Of a stretch of 64,000 nucleotides of DNA, positions 1-12,000 are shown piece by piece. The position numbers and the translations under genes were made by a program. Every line of letters starts with the position of its first letter. Positions within the stretch are counted from its first letter, which is position 1. Source of the DNA: Acanthochlamys bracteata (taxonomy: Eukaryota > Streptophyta > Magnoliopsida > Pandanales > Velloziaceae); contig CM034136.1 of the NCBI GenBank assembly GCA_019914995.1, forward strand, positions 1,007,270-1,071,269, written 5' to 3'. The notes beneath the pieces are model-generated. The model saw nothing but the letters and a program-made list of their open reading frames with translations, was not told where the DNA came from and ran no database searches.

Positions 1-202
1 AGACTTCCTTTTCGTTGATATTGATGAACAAGGTTTATTTTCAATTACTAAAGCAAAGCATATTTCTGTCCAGTCAATGGTCGACTGTGAAGAATTTTGC
101 CCATTTTGAAATTATTTTTATATGTTTCCTTGTATTGTGGTTGGTTGTTGATGTTTTACAGTGAAAAAAAGGATTTTTAATTGGCAGCTTATAATTTTTC
201 AG

Positions 203-2127
203 GTCGACCTATGTGGTCATGCAACTTTAGCAGCTGCACATTTCCTTTTCGAATCTGGTTTGGTTAGAAGTGATTTGGTGGAGTTCGTCACAAGATCTGG
301 TATCCTGGCAGCCAACAAACTTCCTGCACTTAAGCAGTTAAATTCCACTGTGGTCAATGTAGAAAGAAAGGACTTCTCGATTGAGTTGAACTTTCCTATG
401 ATTCAAGCATCTCGATGTGATCCTGAGGAGTTCCCTGTAATTCCTGAAACTTTAAATGGCGCAGCTGTGGCCAGTATTCAGAAGACACTCTCTTCCGATG
501 ACTTCATTGTATGTAATACTTCTCAACATTTCAAGCATGTATAACATTCAATTTCCACAAGTGTTTGTATGTACAACTTTGTTAATGTTGTGTTTGTCTA
601 CCGCTCCCAAGATTCACCATCTGTTTCTCTTGTACATTTAGATATTAATTGCATAGGGCATGTAGTCTGACCTTTAATAGCTACCAAGGAAAGTCTTGCT
701 TTCCTGATTTTGCATCTGGTTCTAGATATAACTCTGACAAGCACTTAATGTTTTCTGCTATAAATAAAGAAAAGGAAGAAACAAATGACTTGAGAAAGGG
801 GTAGCTTGTTCTTTTGTAGTTTCTGAAGAAATAGAATTGTAAATAAGTGTCAACATGCCTGATTGTTTTCAAATTCTGAATTCCTAGGTTGAAGTTGCAT
901 CAGGTAAGGATGTTGTTGGTTTATCACCAAACTTTGATGAGCTGCAGAGATGTCCTGGAAGGGGTGTTATAATAACAGGAGCTGCTCCATCTGATTCCGG
1001 ATTTGATTTCTTCTCTCGTTTCTTTTGCCCAAAGTTAGGAGTCAATGAGGTAAAATATCTCTTGAGTGGGAAAGCTTTTTAAAGCTTTAAAGCAGACTTT
1101 TGTTTGGTTATAACCTTTCTAATACACATAGTGCAGAGCTCTCGATATGACTGAGAATGTATAATACTTCATATGGCGACTAATTTGGATTTTGATCTAT
1201 CTATACTTGATCTTTAATGTTATCCATCTAACTAACAAATTCCAGAAGAGGTAAATTAAGGAACTAAAATCTTTTGTAGAGTATATATGCCATAGTTTTC
1301 CAATGTGTAGCCTTTCAGGTTTGCATTAGGCCTTCTTCTGAGAAGCTCTTTTGAGTTTCAGTAGTTATTTCTGAGAATCTGATTGCTTTCCATCTTCCAT
1401 TTATGCATCTGCAATCGTATGTAATTTCTAAAGTTTTTTCAGATTGCTGAAGGTAAGATTATGCTAGCTCTTAAACATGTTTGCTAAGATGATTTTCTGT
1501 TGAAATTCTACCTAGTGCAAGATTCTTAATTTAACCTTATGAATTGCCTTTAACTCTCAATATATCATTGATTACATGAGTTGCAGGGATGACAAGGTTA
1601 TCAAAATTAATTGCTTGGGTGTTGAGTTATTATCTTGAATTCAAATTATATTCAAAATGGAGTGAATATGGATGAGCACCTAGACTGCATTAATCAATTA
1701 CATTAAGATTAACCTATTGCATAGAAGTATTGATTCTATGTCAAACACAACGTATCAAGGTCCTAAAAATGTTTATGTTGATGCAAAAGTAGCGAATATT
1801 TTATCTTGCAGGATCCTGTTTGTGGGAGTGCTCACTGTGCATTGGCGCCATACTGGAGCAAAAAACTTGGAAAGACAAGCCTTGTTGCATATATGGTACT
1901 GTCTGTGTGCATCTCTATCATGAATTTTCCTATTTGGTATCTATAGAACGACATGAGAAAGTAGATGAATGCTCTGGAAAGAATGACATCGTGACTTATA
2001 GTAAGCTTTTATCTTACAGGCATCGCCAAGGGGTGGACGATTAGACCTGGAACTAGAAGAACATACTAGCAGAGTAAGAATCCGAGGTGAAGCGGTTATT
2101 GTAATGGACGGTTTTGTATTGGTCTAA
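203..2127 (+). CDS. PhzF-family (phenazine biosynthesis-like) isomerase/epimerase, 3' part
   Basis: Four exons, 203-508, 888-1049, 1812-1895 and 2020-2127, join in one frame (all phase 0, GT-AG borders) to give the last 219 residues and a TAA stop. The first visible exon opens with a VDLCGHAT motif and the third with DPVCGSAH; these are the two signature loops of the PhzF fold and carry the family's conserved His and the Asp and Ser. The usual catalytic Glu (NLSET-type motif) lies in the N-terminal third, which would be on exons left of the window; positions 1-202 read as intron. PhzF proteins are soluble two-lobed isomerases or epimerases. In plants the substrate is mostly unknown and the link to phenazines is by family name only. 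The gene is convergent with the R3H gene; only about 580 bases separate the two stop codons. Confidence 0.9.
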
Positions 2128-2710
2128 GATGTATTCATAAAATGTATTTTTGAAGTCCAGCTGATACTTGTTCGATGAGACTTGAAGTAATTTTGAGTGA
2201 TCTGCAGAAAATTGAAATGCAAGCTTTTCAAGAAACTTGAGCTTGTATTCTTCAACTGCATTGTTGGAAAACTTGAAAATAAGAAATTTTCGCATCAGCA
2301 CTCAACAGGTAAGTCATTTCATCTCGTCTCTAATCTTCCCGACTCCTAGTTCTCTTTGGAAAGTTATCAGGGGTACCCCTAGTGGAAGTCTTTCAGTGAT
2401 GTAATAACCCAGAATGAATATTAGAAGAAAGATGGTGGATTTGAAAAGAAAAAGAATTTACTCAAGAAGGTAAACAAGGGTTAGCTATCGTTTTATTCAA
2501 ACAAATTCAGTTTCTCATGAAAGTACTTGGTAATAATTACTTGGTAAGCTATCGTTTTATTCAAACAAGTTATCAACGGTAAGCTTTTCAGAATAAGTAC
2601 TTGGTAATAATTGCAGTAAATACTAATTTACAACAAGAAACAGGTTTCTGCTTGAACTTTGATGGTACATAATGAATATACAGAATGGACACAAGAAACT
2701 TCTTTAGTAA
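2128..2710. other. Convergent intergenic spacer / 3' UTRs
   Basis: Stop-to-stop spacer between the PhzF-like gene (+) and the R3H gene (-), probably filled by the two 3' UTRs. It contains a short imperfect direct repeat: a block around TAGCTATCGTTTTATTC recurs at about 2482 and 2546, and AGTACTTGGTAATAATT recurs at about 2520 and 2597. No coding sequence was recognised; the 82-codon minus-strand open frame at 2053-2301 overlaps the PhzF last exon and has no family likeness. Confidence 0.6.
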
Positions 2711-5700
2711 CTACGAGACTGCCTTCACCATTCTCAGAAACTGAGCGAGCGGAATATTAGGGAAGGTGTGCTTGCAGCTAGGTTTCTTCCTTATCTTGGT
2801 CGTCTTCCAATCTATATTGTCTTTCAAGGTTGAAAATGTTACAGAAACAAGATCGTAGAACTGCAACATACACCAAAATCCCAAAGATTAGCTTCTGACT
2901 TTGAAGCTTCCTTGATGAACTTAAAACACCATCAATCGTTAAACATGTCTACGGACCAGCTGATGAATGTGCTGGTGAACCATCAGTCATTCAGACAGAA
3001 CTTGCCATTCTAACAAATTTCATGAGTTGTAAACGATGAGTGCCTACTACATCTCATGAGTAAATCTAAGGTCATCATGTTATTAGATGAACAAAGTGTC
3101 AGCAGGTTGCCGTGTTCCTTATTCAGAAAAAAAATATTAAGAGTAACATGTAACTCACCTCGCATGCACCATGGAGTAACAACCTTTGGTAAGGATCCTG
3201 AACATGTAGGATAAGTACATCCTCGTCTCTATTATCCTTTATAAAAGCACGCAAGCATTGCTAAAATAGACACAACATTACAATAGGATGTCAGAGAGTT
3301 TGATGCCTACTACAGTACAAACCAAGTGGAGTGTAGTGCAGTACACAGAACTAAAATTAAAACCCATAATTTTCACTGCAACAAAAATTTTAAGAGTGTA
3401 AAAGTAAGAAGTAAATGAAAATATGCACTATGCAGTAATATACGAGAGAGAATCTGTAGAGAGTACTTGATAACAGCAATCACCAAAAGCATCATATCTT
3501 TCAATAGCACACAGCTTCAACGATGCTCTGACATTGCTCTAAATCTTATAACCAATTCTAGAAGTTGCCAACATACAGTTAGTTCTTAGCTATAGCAAGT
3601 ATAACAACCTTCTTGCTATACACAGTGCACTAATATATAGCAAAGACCTTCTTGTGGCTTTAACTTGAACATGGCATTACTTTAAGTTTGAATTATGCCT
3701 CTGCAGTTAAACTTTGGACTAATCTATATCTAGCTTGCCTCAAGAATCTTAGATAGAGAGGAAACTTGTTTGAGATAAAACCCAGGCTGAACACAAACCA
3801 TCTCTCTACTACAAGTTCCCACTTGAGATAAACCCCTAAACTGTGTAAATTTGTCCTAAAACACCAGCCATTTCCCATTTACACACTCTTTCAAGGAGAA
3901 GACATTTTTACAGACTAGAAACTGTAATCTGAATGGTATAAAAAATGAAAACAATCATGATGATTCTAGTGGAGAAGCTAATGCAAAATGAAGACACAGA
4001 CAAGCAGGAATCATAGAACACGAGGTTGTACATAGCTTAACCATTCAGAATTACTGGCATTCAGTAACTTACATCATATCCTGTGATAAGATCTGAATGA
4101 AAGTTGCGCCGCAATGCTTCTCTTGCTCGGGAATCTACTCCTTTCCATGCTTTTAGTGCAACCATTCGATCGGTAGCATTCTCTTTTTTCTTTGTTGTCG
4201 TAGACGCTTCCATTTCTTCAATCATAATCTCCTTAATATGGTGAAAACCAGTCATAAACATGTAAAAAACTTAAACCATTGACTTGAAGCAGGAAATAAA
4301 AATTTAGCATTTTTATTAAATTGTGGCTTTTACTTCCACAGATCCAATGGTTTCATCTAGCCTACTTAGAAGCCAAAGCCAATAGGTATTTATAGTCCCG
4401 ATAGTAGAGTTCCTTCTCTCACATAACCTAAGAAACCAGCATTGACGGTATGTAAACGAGTACAACGAAGTACTAACATGTAGCTATAACATAGGCTAAA
4501 TGGAATTGAGCCTGAAAGAGCGAAATTAACAAATTTTAGCAGATGCTAATTGTATTAACACAACCAGAATTATCGGGGCTTGGTGCTTTTGCTGCTTCAA
4601 AAGTTGCAATCAGTCTCCTTCTCTAGTAGTAATTGAATACAGAGACAGTGACCAGCCGGCAGTTGTTATTAGAGTAAGTTGATGAAACAGATATAATAGG
4701 ATCTATAACTACTTCATTGAGAATAGAGTATCAACTGCAGGCAGTAAAAGGTAGATCTCACATAACTCCACCAATCAAGCAGCATTTCAGAAATTTTGAC
4801 TTTCATGGACATGTAACACTCACAGATTAAAGTTAATTCAATAGTGACAGTGTAAAGAAATTAGGTATTAAGAAGTTGAATTCAGTAAAACATTCAATAA
4901 CAGAGCATTTCAGAGACCATGCATTTGTCGACCCATTATACTAGTATATTAAACAGAACTATGATCCAACTTATGCACTATAAACTTAGTCTAGCAATCA
5001 ACCTCTTTGTCCATGTCGATGCTCCTAAATGGGTCCCACTCCCCAGCGTTTGTCATGCAAAACACAGATAAAGGTGCATTCTCACCTGTATGAAGCAAGA
5101 CACAGCATCCAGCACATAATTAATGGCTTTACACATGGAAAAAGAAAGTTATGCTAAGATAGTGTACTAAAACACTTGCGTTAACAGTCATACCAAAACA
5201 AAAATTAATAACTAATCCTATCATGACAAATTAGTATCGTTCAAAGCTCTTATATTGTTCAGTGTCACTTCCTATCGTGAACGTGAAAGTTCATCTTGTG
5301 TATATAACAATATCAGCTTGTTAGTTCATCACGTCAACAAGTTATTGCACTAAGGAATGGCATATATGCAATAACAATTAAAACCATGCTGCACACAGCT
5401 ACACTCTAACAAAATCATTCGACAATAACATCTTCTTGACAATATGGGCGTGTTTCAAATGCCCGTAACTAAATTTTACGGAAGTAAAAAGTGAGAAGTA
5501 GAGTTTCTTTAAAAAAGAGTTGGAAGTGAAGTTCAGATTTTATATTTCAATTTGTTTTTGAAGTGAGTTGGAAATAGAGTTCAAATTTTATGTTTCAATT
5601 ATTTTTGAAAGTGAGTTGGAGGTGGAAGGAGAAACTCTTGGAGAGCGTGAAAACGAGGGAGTGAAACTCAAGCAAAAGTGGAGATATACGCAGAACTGCA

Positions 5701-7182
5701 ATTCTGAGTTCGTTTGTAGCATTAAAACAGGTGCACTCACCGAAACTATAAATCTGCCAGAAAAAACTGAAGTTCTTGTGAATTGAAACACGCCTTAAAA
5801 ATAAAACTATAGAAGGAAAATAAGGTGCCCCTAAGGGTGGGGTGCTCCTATCCCCACCCTATATACACGAAACAAACAACCTCCAGATAATGGCACAAGA
5901 GTTAAAAAGGCAATGAGGATATGACATCCTATGATTTATATAAAAATGCTAGCATTTCTAATAACTACAACTTAAATAATGCTTACCCCATGGAGGCGGA
6001 GCGAATAGGCCTCTTATCTCCTCCACATTAAGACGAGGAACAAGCTCGATCAAGATACGGTCATTCAACCATCTTCTTGACCTGCGGTTGCTCACCTATA
6101 ATAATAAAAAAATAGCTTAAAGCAAGTAATTAACTTAATATCCTAAATGCGCAAATAGCCTGTATCGGCATTGTTTACAAAAGTATAAAAGGAAAGAGAA
6201 CAAGTCACATACACCCAACACGTGGAAAATATTTTTCTCTAAGTTTTTCATATTACTTTTCACGATATAAATTAGTATCAGACGCAAGCTTTATCAGCAC
6301 ACAAAAGTAGCTTAATCAAGTAAGTAGAATTAACTTGATAGCCTAATGCACCCCAAACAGCCTATATTGGCATCGTTTACAAAAGCGAAAAAGGAATGAA
6401 AACAAGTCAAATACGCCTAACAACATGGAAATATTTTTCACTAAAGTTTTCGGAGTACTTCGAACGATATAAACTCATATATAAGTTAGTGATCAAACGC
6501 AAGCTCTTTCAGCAGACAGAAAGCTGTTCCCTTTCATCATCAACTATGCCATTTAAATTTCAAAAAACTGGATTGCATAATTGTCTCAAAATGCCAACAT
6601 GTACTTCTAGATAAATGAGGTCCCTCAGATCTTTACTACAGTTGCTACACATTCTACCAAGTGCAGTAATTGGTGAAATTATTAGCAGACCGAGAGTGCC
6701 AGCTACTCTGTCTAATCCGATTACTGGTTAAAAAATAATTTTCACAAAAACCCTAAACAAAATTAATCTTTTAATTTCTGTAATTGAAAAAAAAAAACCC
6801 GAAAACAACAATAAAGAAAAAGTTTTTAAACAATTCCTAATTTTGACAACTATACAATTTTAATTATGTCAGGAGAAAAATAAAAATAAAAAAAAATCAA
6901 CAAGAAAATTCTAGTAGATCGGAGGAGTTCACCGTGCCCGCCAAGCTCTCAAGTACATCAATTTTCTTCTCAATCGACTGTCCCCGGGACTTGTTCGATT
7001 CACCTTCAATCCACAAACCAAAACAACAAATAAAGTCCGAACCAGTCGAAACATTCCAAGAATTCCAACCAAATTAAAATCAAAGAATGGTTTGAAAGAA
7101 AATTTTAAAAGCAACCTTTGCGTGATGATGAATGGAGAACAACTGCATCCTCCTTCTTGATCAGCAGCTCAACGTTCGCCAT
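2711..7182 (-). CDS. R3H domain-containing protein (with R3H-associated N-terminal region), 246 aa
   Basis: Seven exons on the minus strand join in frame: 7182-7116, 7003-6933, 6095-5987, 5085-5003, 4231-4073, 3260-3159 and 2860-2711 (741 nt, 246 codons plus TAG). The start MANVELLIKKEDAVV is the first ATG of the leader. Residues 47-82 carry a basic RRSRRWLNDRI segment followed by EEIRGLFAPPPWG, as in the R3H-associated N-terminal domain of plant and animal R3HDM4-like proteins. Residues 164-210 hold the R3H domain, with the defining Arg-xxx-His as R189-LLL-H193. R3H domains bind single-stranded nucleic acid; the cellular role of this protein is not known. The fifth exon's acceptor could be 3 nt further in (AAG|GAG versus GAG|ATT). 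The intron between exons 2 and 3 holds a 200-bp tandem duplication, and the intron between exons 3 and 4 holds a MITE. Confidence 0.87.
5447..5797. repeat. MITE, GGCGTGTTTCAA family, in an R3H intron
   Basis: An element of about 350 bp lies inside the intron between exons 3 and 4 of the R3H gene. The left end reads GGGCGTGTTTCAAATGC and the right end, reverse complemented, reads AAGGCGTGTTTCAATTCAC, so the termini are inverted repeats. The interior repeats blocks such as TTTATATTTCAATT and GAGTTGGAAGTG. A relative with similar ends lies at about 56252-56526. There is no coding capacity. Confidence 0.65.
5820..5868. repeat. Fragment of the hairpin-element terminus
   Basis: The stretch with GGTGCCCCTAAGGGTGGGG and GCTCCTATCCCCACC matches the ends of the long hairpin elements at 44957-45364 and 46245-46619 (GGTGCCCCTAAGGATGGGG). 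Only about 50 bp is present, so it is a terminal relic or solo end of that family. Confidence 0.6.
6108..6523. repeat. Tandem duplication of about 200 bp within an R3H intron
   Basis: Two diverged copies lie head to tail, about 6108-6305 and 6306-6523. Both run through the same order of blocks: TAGCTTAA...CAAGTAA, AGCCTGTATCGGCAT / AGCCTATATTGGCAT, CGTTTACAAAAG, GGAAATATTTTTC, CGATATAAA and CGCAAGCT. The copy next to exon 3 of the R3H gene is only about 15 bases from its splice acceptor. Confidence 0.7.
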
Positions 7183-8113
7183 TATTGAAAACTCGATTGA
7201 GATATGTCCTTCTTTGTTTGCTCGTTTCTTGATTTCTTCTCAACTCTTCTCTCTTCTGTTGCCTCACCGGTTGTTCTTTAACCACCATTAATTTGCACTT
7301 TCGCACCACTGAGAATATTTTTCGTAGGTTAATGGAAAGTACTATAGATTAATATTTAGTGAAGTTGCAATGTAATCCTATAAAAACAGATATAGCAGAG
7401 GGAGCCCTAAATGAAATATATGATGGAGCCGAGATGTTTTGGTTATCAGAATATCTTATTGGAAAAGTTTGCATTGAATTTCAAAACAATCCTATTAAAT
7501 TTATGTATGACAAACAGAAGATTAGAAATTGAAATTAGCATATTCTTATATACGGTATCTATTAACAAACAAAAGTAGAAAGAAAACGTGGCAGAAAAGA
7601 AAAGCCCATTCTTTTTACTGGCAAACAAAATAGAAATACAATAAAGTACTTATTGGAAAAAAAATATTTTAAAAATTTTTTTAAATAAGTTTTTATTTTA
7701 AAAATAATAAAAATAATTAATAATAAAATTTTACTATATAAAATTTTTTTATATTTTAAAAGTTTAGTAAAATATAAAATTAAAATAAAATGAAAAGCTC
7801 TCCAAATTTTCACATAGCTCTTTAGAATATTACTGGGCTTAAAACAAGAAATTCGTAGCAAGAAAAAGCCCATTAATGTTTATTGGGCTAAATAATCAGT
7901 TCCTAGATGAAGGAAGTCCTCTAAACTATTACTGGGCTTTTAGATAGCAAGAAGAAATACGTGGCCGAAATTCCAATTATATACGCGAAATTCATAATCT
8001 AAAGGCCCATGTCTTATAATTCCTAGACGTTAAACAACTTTGTCGGTATGGGTAAGGGTAGTATGGTCATATTACCAATGACTTCTGTGCAGGCACTGCA
8101 AAAAGCAATCAAC
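7183..8113. promoter_or_regulatory. Divergent promoter region with TGGGCY (site II) motifs
   Basis: Spacer between the divergently read R3H gene (-) and bHLH gene (+). It contains six copies of TGGGCY in either orientation, at about 7603, 7834, 7867, 7884, 7933 and 8004. Such site II elements are known binding sites of TCP factors in plant promoters of growth-related genes. The stretch 7640-7800 is very AT-rich and resembles the internal part of the MITE family seen at 13560 and 55460. No TATA box was assigned. The regulatory role is inferred from motif and position only. Confidence 0.45.
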
Positions 8114-8139
8114 AGAGAGAGAGAGAGAGAGAGAGAGAG
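8114..8139. repeat. (AG)n microsatellite in the bHLH leader
   Basis: An uninterrupted AG dinucleotide tract of about 26 bp lies close to the presumed 5' leader of the bHLH gene. GA/CT tracts of this kind are common in plant 5' leaders. Confidence 0.9.
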
Positions 8140-9032
8140 TGATTGAGAAATCTGAAGAACTCCGGCGATAATTTTCCCTTCATGTGAGAAAAAAAAAACC
8201 ATTTATCTACAAAATCTTTATAATGTTAATGATTTCGTTAAGAAAAGATAAAGCGTTTCTCTCCGTTTGTTTCCTTGTTCGTGCAATTTGTGGAATTGTT
8301 TTGGTTTTTTTTTTTTGGTTTCCAAATTTGAGAAAAGCAATATTGTTTTAACAATTGGTTGCTTTGCTAAGAAACCCAACAGTCCCCGTTTTCATTTAAG
8401 GTATTTTCTATTTTCTTCTGCTTTTTATGTTTACTTTTGTTGTTTGTGGCAATCTTTCTTAAGAGATTTTCTAGTAATCTGTTCAGCATACTTTAAAATT
8501 CATTGAACTTGTGATTATGTTATTAGATTAGAAGTTTGCTGTTGTTAAGTTTGGAATTTCTCATACTCGTGGAAAGTTGAGAAAATGGGCTCTACTAATC
8601 TAATATGAAGCGTTTTTTTGCATTTTGGATTCGATGGTGTTTGCTTCTTTTACATGCAAGGCCAAGTATAGCTTGTTGAATATGTTGTATTTCTTAATTA
8701 ATTAAAGGTATTTATGCTCTTTTAGTACTTAGAACAATATTATTAAGTAGAAGTTGCCTTTGATGTGCTAAATAGAGTTTCTCATACTTGCTGATGGTAA
8801 CGAAATAGGTAAGAAATTGGTTTCTGATACCTATAGGCCGATGAGAAATTGCTCTAAAGCTCTGCAAGTTACAGTCTATGGTTTTTGTTTTATTACATGC
8901 AAGCTCAAATTAACAACCAGGATACTTGTTGTATTTCTTAGTTAATTGAAGCTATTTACACTCTTTTTTGTATTTTTTGGTCATTTGTTTTCTGAATGTA
9001 ATTATGTTTTTGTTTCTAAAATGATACCAGCA

Positions 9033-12000
9033 ATGGATGTGGAAACTGTAGGAGTGGATGGTTCCAAGCTAACTTGGTTTCCTTCTTGCAACGTAGGGAT
9101 AGGCAGCGATAGTGCAGTTGGGCTGTCTGAGCGGTCGATGATTTTGGCCATGCGTCGCATAGAGCAAAGTCAGAGTGCTGGAGATTTATCAGTCAGTTTA
9201 AAGTCTTCTCTGATGATTGAAAAATCTGAGAGCAGTCATGAGCTTTTATGTTCTCAGGCTCACCATCTGAAGATCTGTAGCAATCATTCTCCACTACCAC
9301 TTCATGTTCATCCTACTGAGGTTGTAGTGAACAAAGCTGGTTTTCCTTTTGGTAACGTGAATGCTGGATTAGGAAGTGTTGATCCTATGGGAGTTCTTTC
9401 CCGTAATAATTCAGGAGAGCTACCTTTTTGGCTTAAGGACTCACCTCTGATTAGTTCTGCTACTTCAATAGTCGGCGCACTCTCAACTGTAGGTGGTGGC
9501 AAAATTGCTAATTCAAGGGCCTTGTGTTATGATGAAAAGCTGAAGGATCCTGCTCTTCCGCTGGTATATGGACTTCCACTCAACTATTGTGCTTATGTTG
9601 GGATGACTCCAAGTTATGTACTGTTAATTGTTTGAGTCTTTAATAATAAGTATGAGTTGCTACATGATTGTACATCACAGATTTTATATAAAAATCCTCA
9701 TATAGAATGGGAAACAGCAAGTATGGTCCATGTCAGCAAAAGCAAGGTACTTCTCTAGTGAAACTCTATGCTCTTTCCTATGCTTATACTTCCTGGTGCT
9801 TCTAGTAAAAGTAAGTTTCAATTTAAGCTAACATTTGTGTGTCTATAATCATAACTTTGCAGATTGGATATAGAAGTCCTTATGTAGAAGGAGGAACATC
9901 GAGTATGTTCCAGATTAGTAAAAGCAAGGTACTTCTGCTAGTGCAACTCTATACTCTTCTGTATGTGTATATTTCCTAGTGCATGTAGTAGAAATAAGTC
10001 TAAGAAGACCTTTTTGCATTGGGAGAATGTGTTTGAGCTGTCCTGGTTCCTACATAGTGAATTTACCAAATAGTAATCTACTTCACCAGGGTCCATCTTC
10101 AACAAGAAGAATGTCAGAAGGAAATTGCTCTACCAGTAGGAAACGTTGTTTGCCAACTGTGGTTGCCTCCGAAGAAGATGCTAGAGCTCGGCGTAGAATG
10201 CTGGAGAAGGTACGTGATACTTTTGTTGTGTCTTCTGTACAAAATTTTCCTCAGTAAAATTTGGGCAAGCGAAAAATGTAGACTATTTCTTGTTTGATCA
10301 ATAATAATTTGCCATTCACTTTTTTGGCTTCAGTTGATTTTTCTGTTCCTTTTGCTTTTTGAAGTGCCATCTTCAGCAGCTGAGGTTGTCTTAGCTTTTC
10401 TTCTTTTTCTTTCAACTGTTAATGCTGACTTGGACCGATTGTGAAGGCACGCAGAGATAGAATCGCCAGGGGGATTAAGGAATTGAAAAGCTGTGTACCA
10501 TGTTCTGATGAGGTATTGTTGTATTACTGTGTCCTATAGGCTTAATGAGCTGCACTTTTATTGAGCTGTAATCTGCTTTTGCTTATTTAGGTTGGACCTA
10601 TGAAGGGCAGTTTAAATAGTTTCATTTCTGTAATAATGCTGTGCTATTGTTTATCTTATACAGTTTCTAATTATTCTCTATCTTTGTTTCATCTACTTAG
10701 ACAACTGGTGATTTTGTATCTGTTATTGATGATGCCTCTGAGTATATCAAGTTTTTGAAACATCAGATTCAGGTATTCCTTTTGCTTTGTCCTTTTTACA
10801 CATTGAACTGAAGATAATTTGACTTGAGTCCTTTCTTCATGAGAGACTGATACAACAGTCCTACTACCCCTTTTTTTAATTAAACAATTGCGTAAAATAT
10901 TGGTGTCATTAAGGTTTTAATGGCTATCTTGTTGAAACCTAGGCTGATCGATTTAGCATAATCTCTAATATTAAGTATTAACTGGTGTGATTGTAGTACG
11001 ATATTTATCATATAAATAACTTTTATATATCAGCAAGTGATCTCATATCAAATGGTCTGATACCTAAAGCATTAACGTTTCATCTTTCTAGGATGAAAGC
11101 TATTTGCAGTAGTAAATTGGTTCTAAATATGTAAATGTTAATGCTAGCGTATTCCGGAGAAAATATTCTCCGCATCATCCACGTTAAATATCTTCTAACA
11201 AAATGGTATTAATATAGATCCAACAAAGTCTTTCAGTTTTTTTGGCGTATTCCCTTTTTCCAAAGCATACTTGCGTCTTTGTGTGACAATCATATTAAAA
11301 TTAGTGTTTTCTAACAACAGTTTTTAGGTGAACAGGAAATTCTAATTGTGGTGCTTCATTATATTGTACTACATGTTTGTCTGTTGGCTTTTTATGGAGA
11401 ACTTGTAAATGATAAGGCCGTTAACAAAGAATGAGCAGAAATCGAGTCAAAGGTGTGCCTCATTGTCATGGCTCAGGCTCCCTTTGTATGATTTCGCTCA
11501 TTTCTTGTTTCATCTAGGTGCTGACTGTGTCCTCAAACAAAAAATGTCAGATCTGACATATAGATTGTAATTGCTTAAAACCAATAATTGTCTTATTGAA
11601 AATGTTAGTGGCTAGGGGTTTGAGGTTTTCAAATGGTTAAAACCTGGTATCACCAGTATTTGCTTAATGAAATGCATGTTTACAGAGGTGCCCAATTAAT
11701 AGAATTTTTGCTTATTTTTACTGGGTTATTTGTCAATGCTATCAACATATAAGGTTTTCCTGATTATTGGCAGGTCCTGAGCCAGAGCTGTTTAAATGGT
11801 CGCACTGCGCCTTATCCTTTCGTTTATCAGGAGGTACCCCCAGTTAATTTTTTATTTTGGATTATTGTTAAAGTTGTCATTGCTATCGCATATGGTGGCT
11901 TGTCTTAAATAGATTTGGTCATTGAAAGTCTCTTGGAGAAGCGGTCAAATTGTGACTTGAAAGTATATGTTACTTAAAGCTTCATGTACAGGGAAAAAAA

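Noticed and set aside
1-202. Possible upstream PhzF exon at the window start
   Set aside because: The open stretch 1-117 does not match the expected N-terminal PhzF sequence and runs into a stop; 1-202 is better read as intron.
5568-5791. Overlapping open frames on both strands
   Set aside because: Both lie within the MITE at 5447-5797 and arise from its repeated GAG/GTT words.
7562-7873. Minus-strand open frame of 103 codons rich in Phe, Ile and Lys
   Set aside because: The sequence is extremely AT-rich and the apparent protein is low-complexity; it overlaps MITE-like DNA and promoter motifs.
8182-8187. Minimal upstream ORF (ATG directly followed by TGA) in the bHLH leader
   Set aside because: The same bases form a good splice donor (AT|GTGAGA), and the coding exon has its own acceptor at 9030, so the ATG is probably removed by splicing.
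9308-9502. Minus-strand open frame of 64 codons
   Set aside because: It lies fully inside a coding exon of the bHLH gene and has no family likeness.
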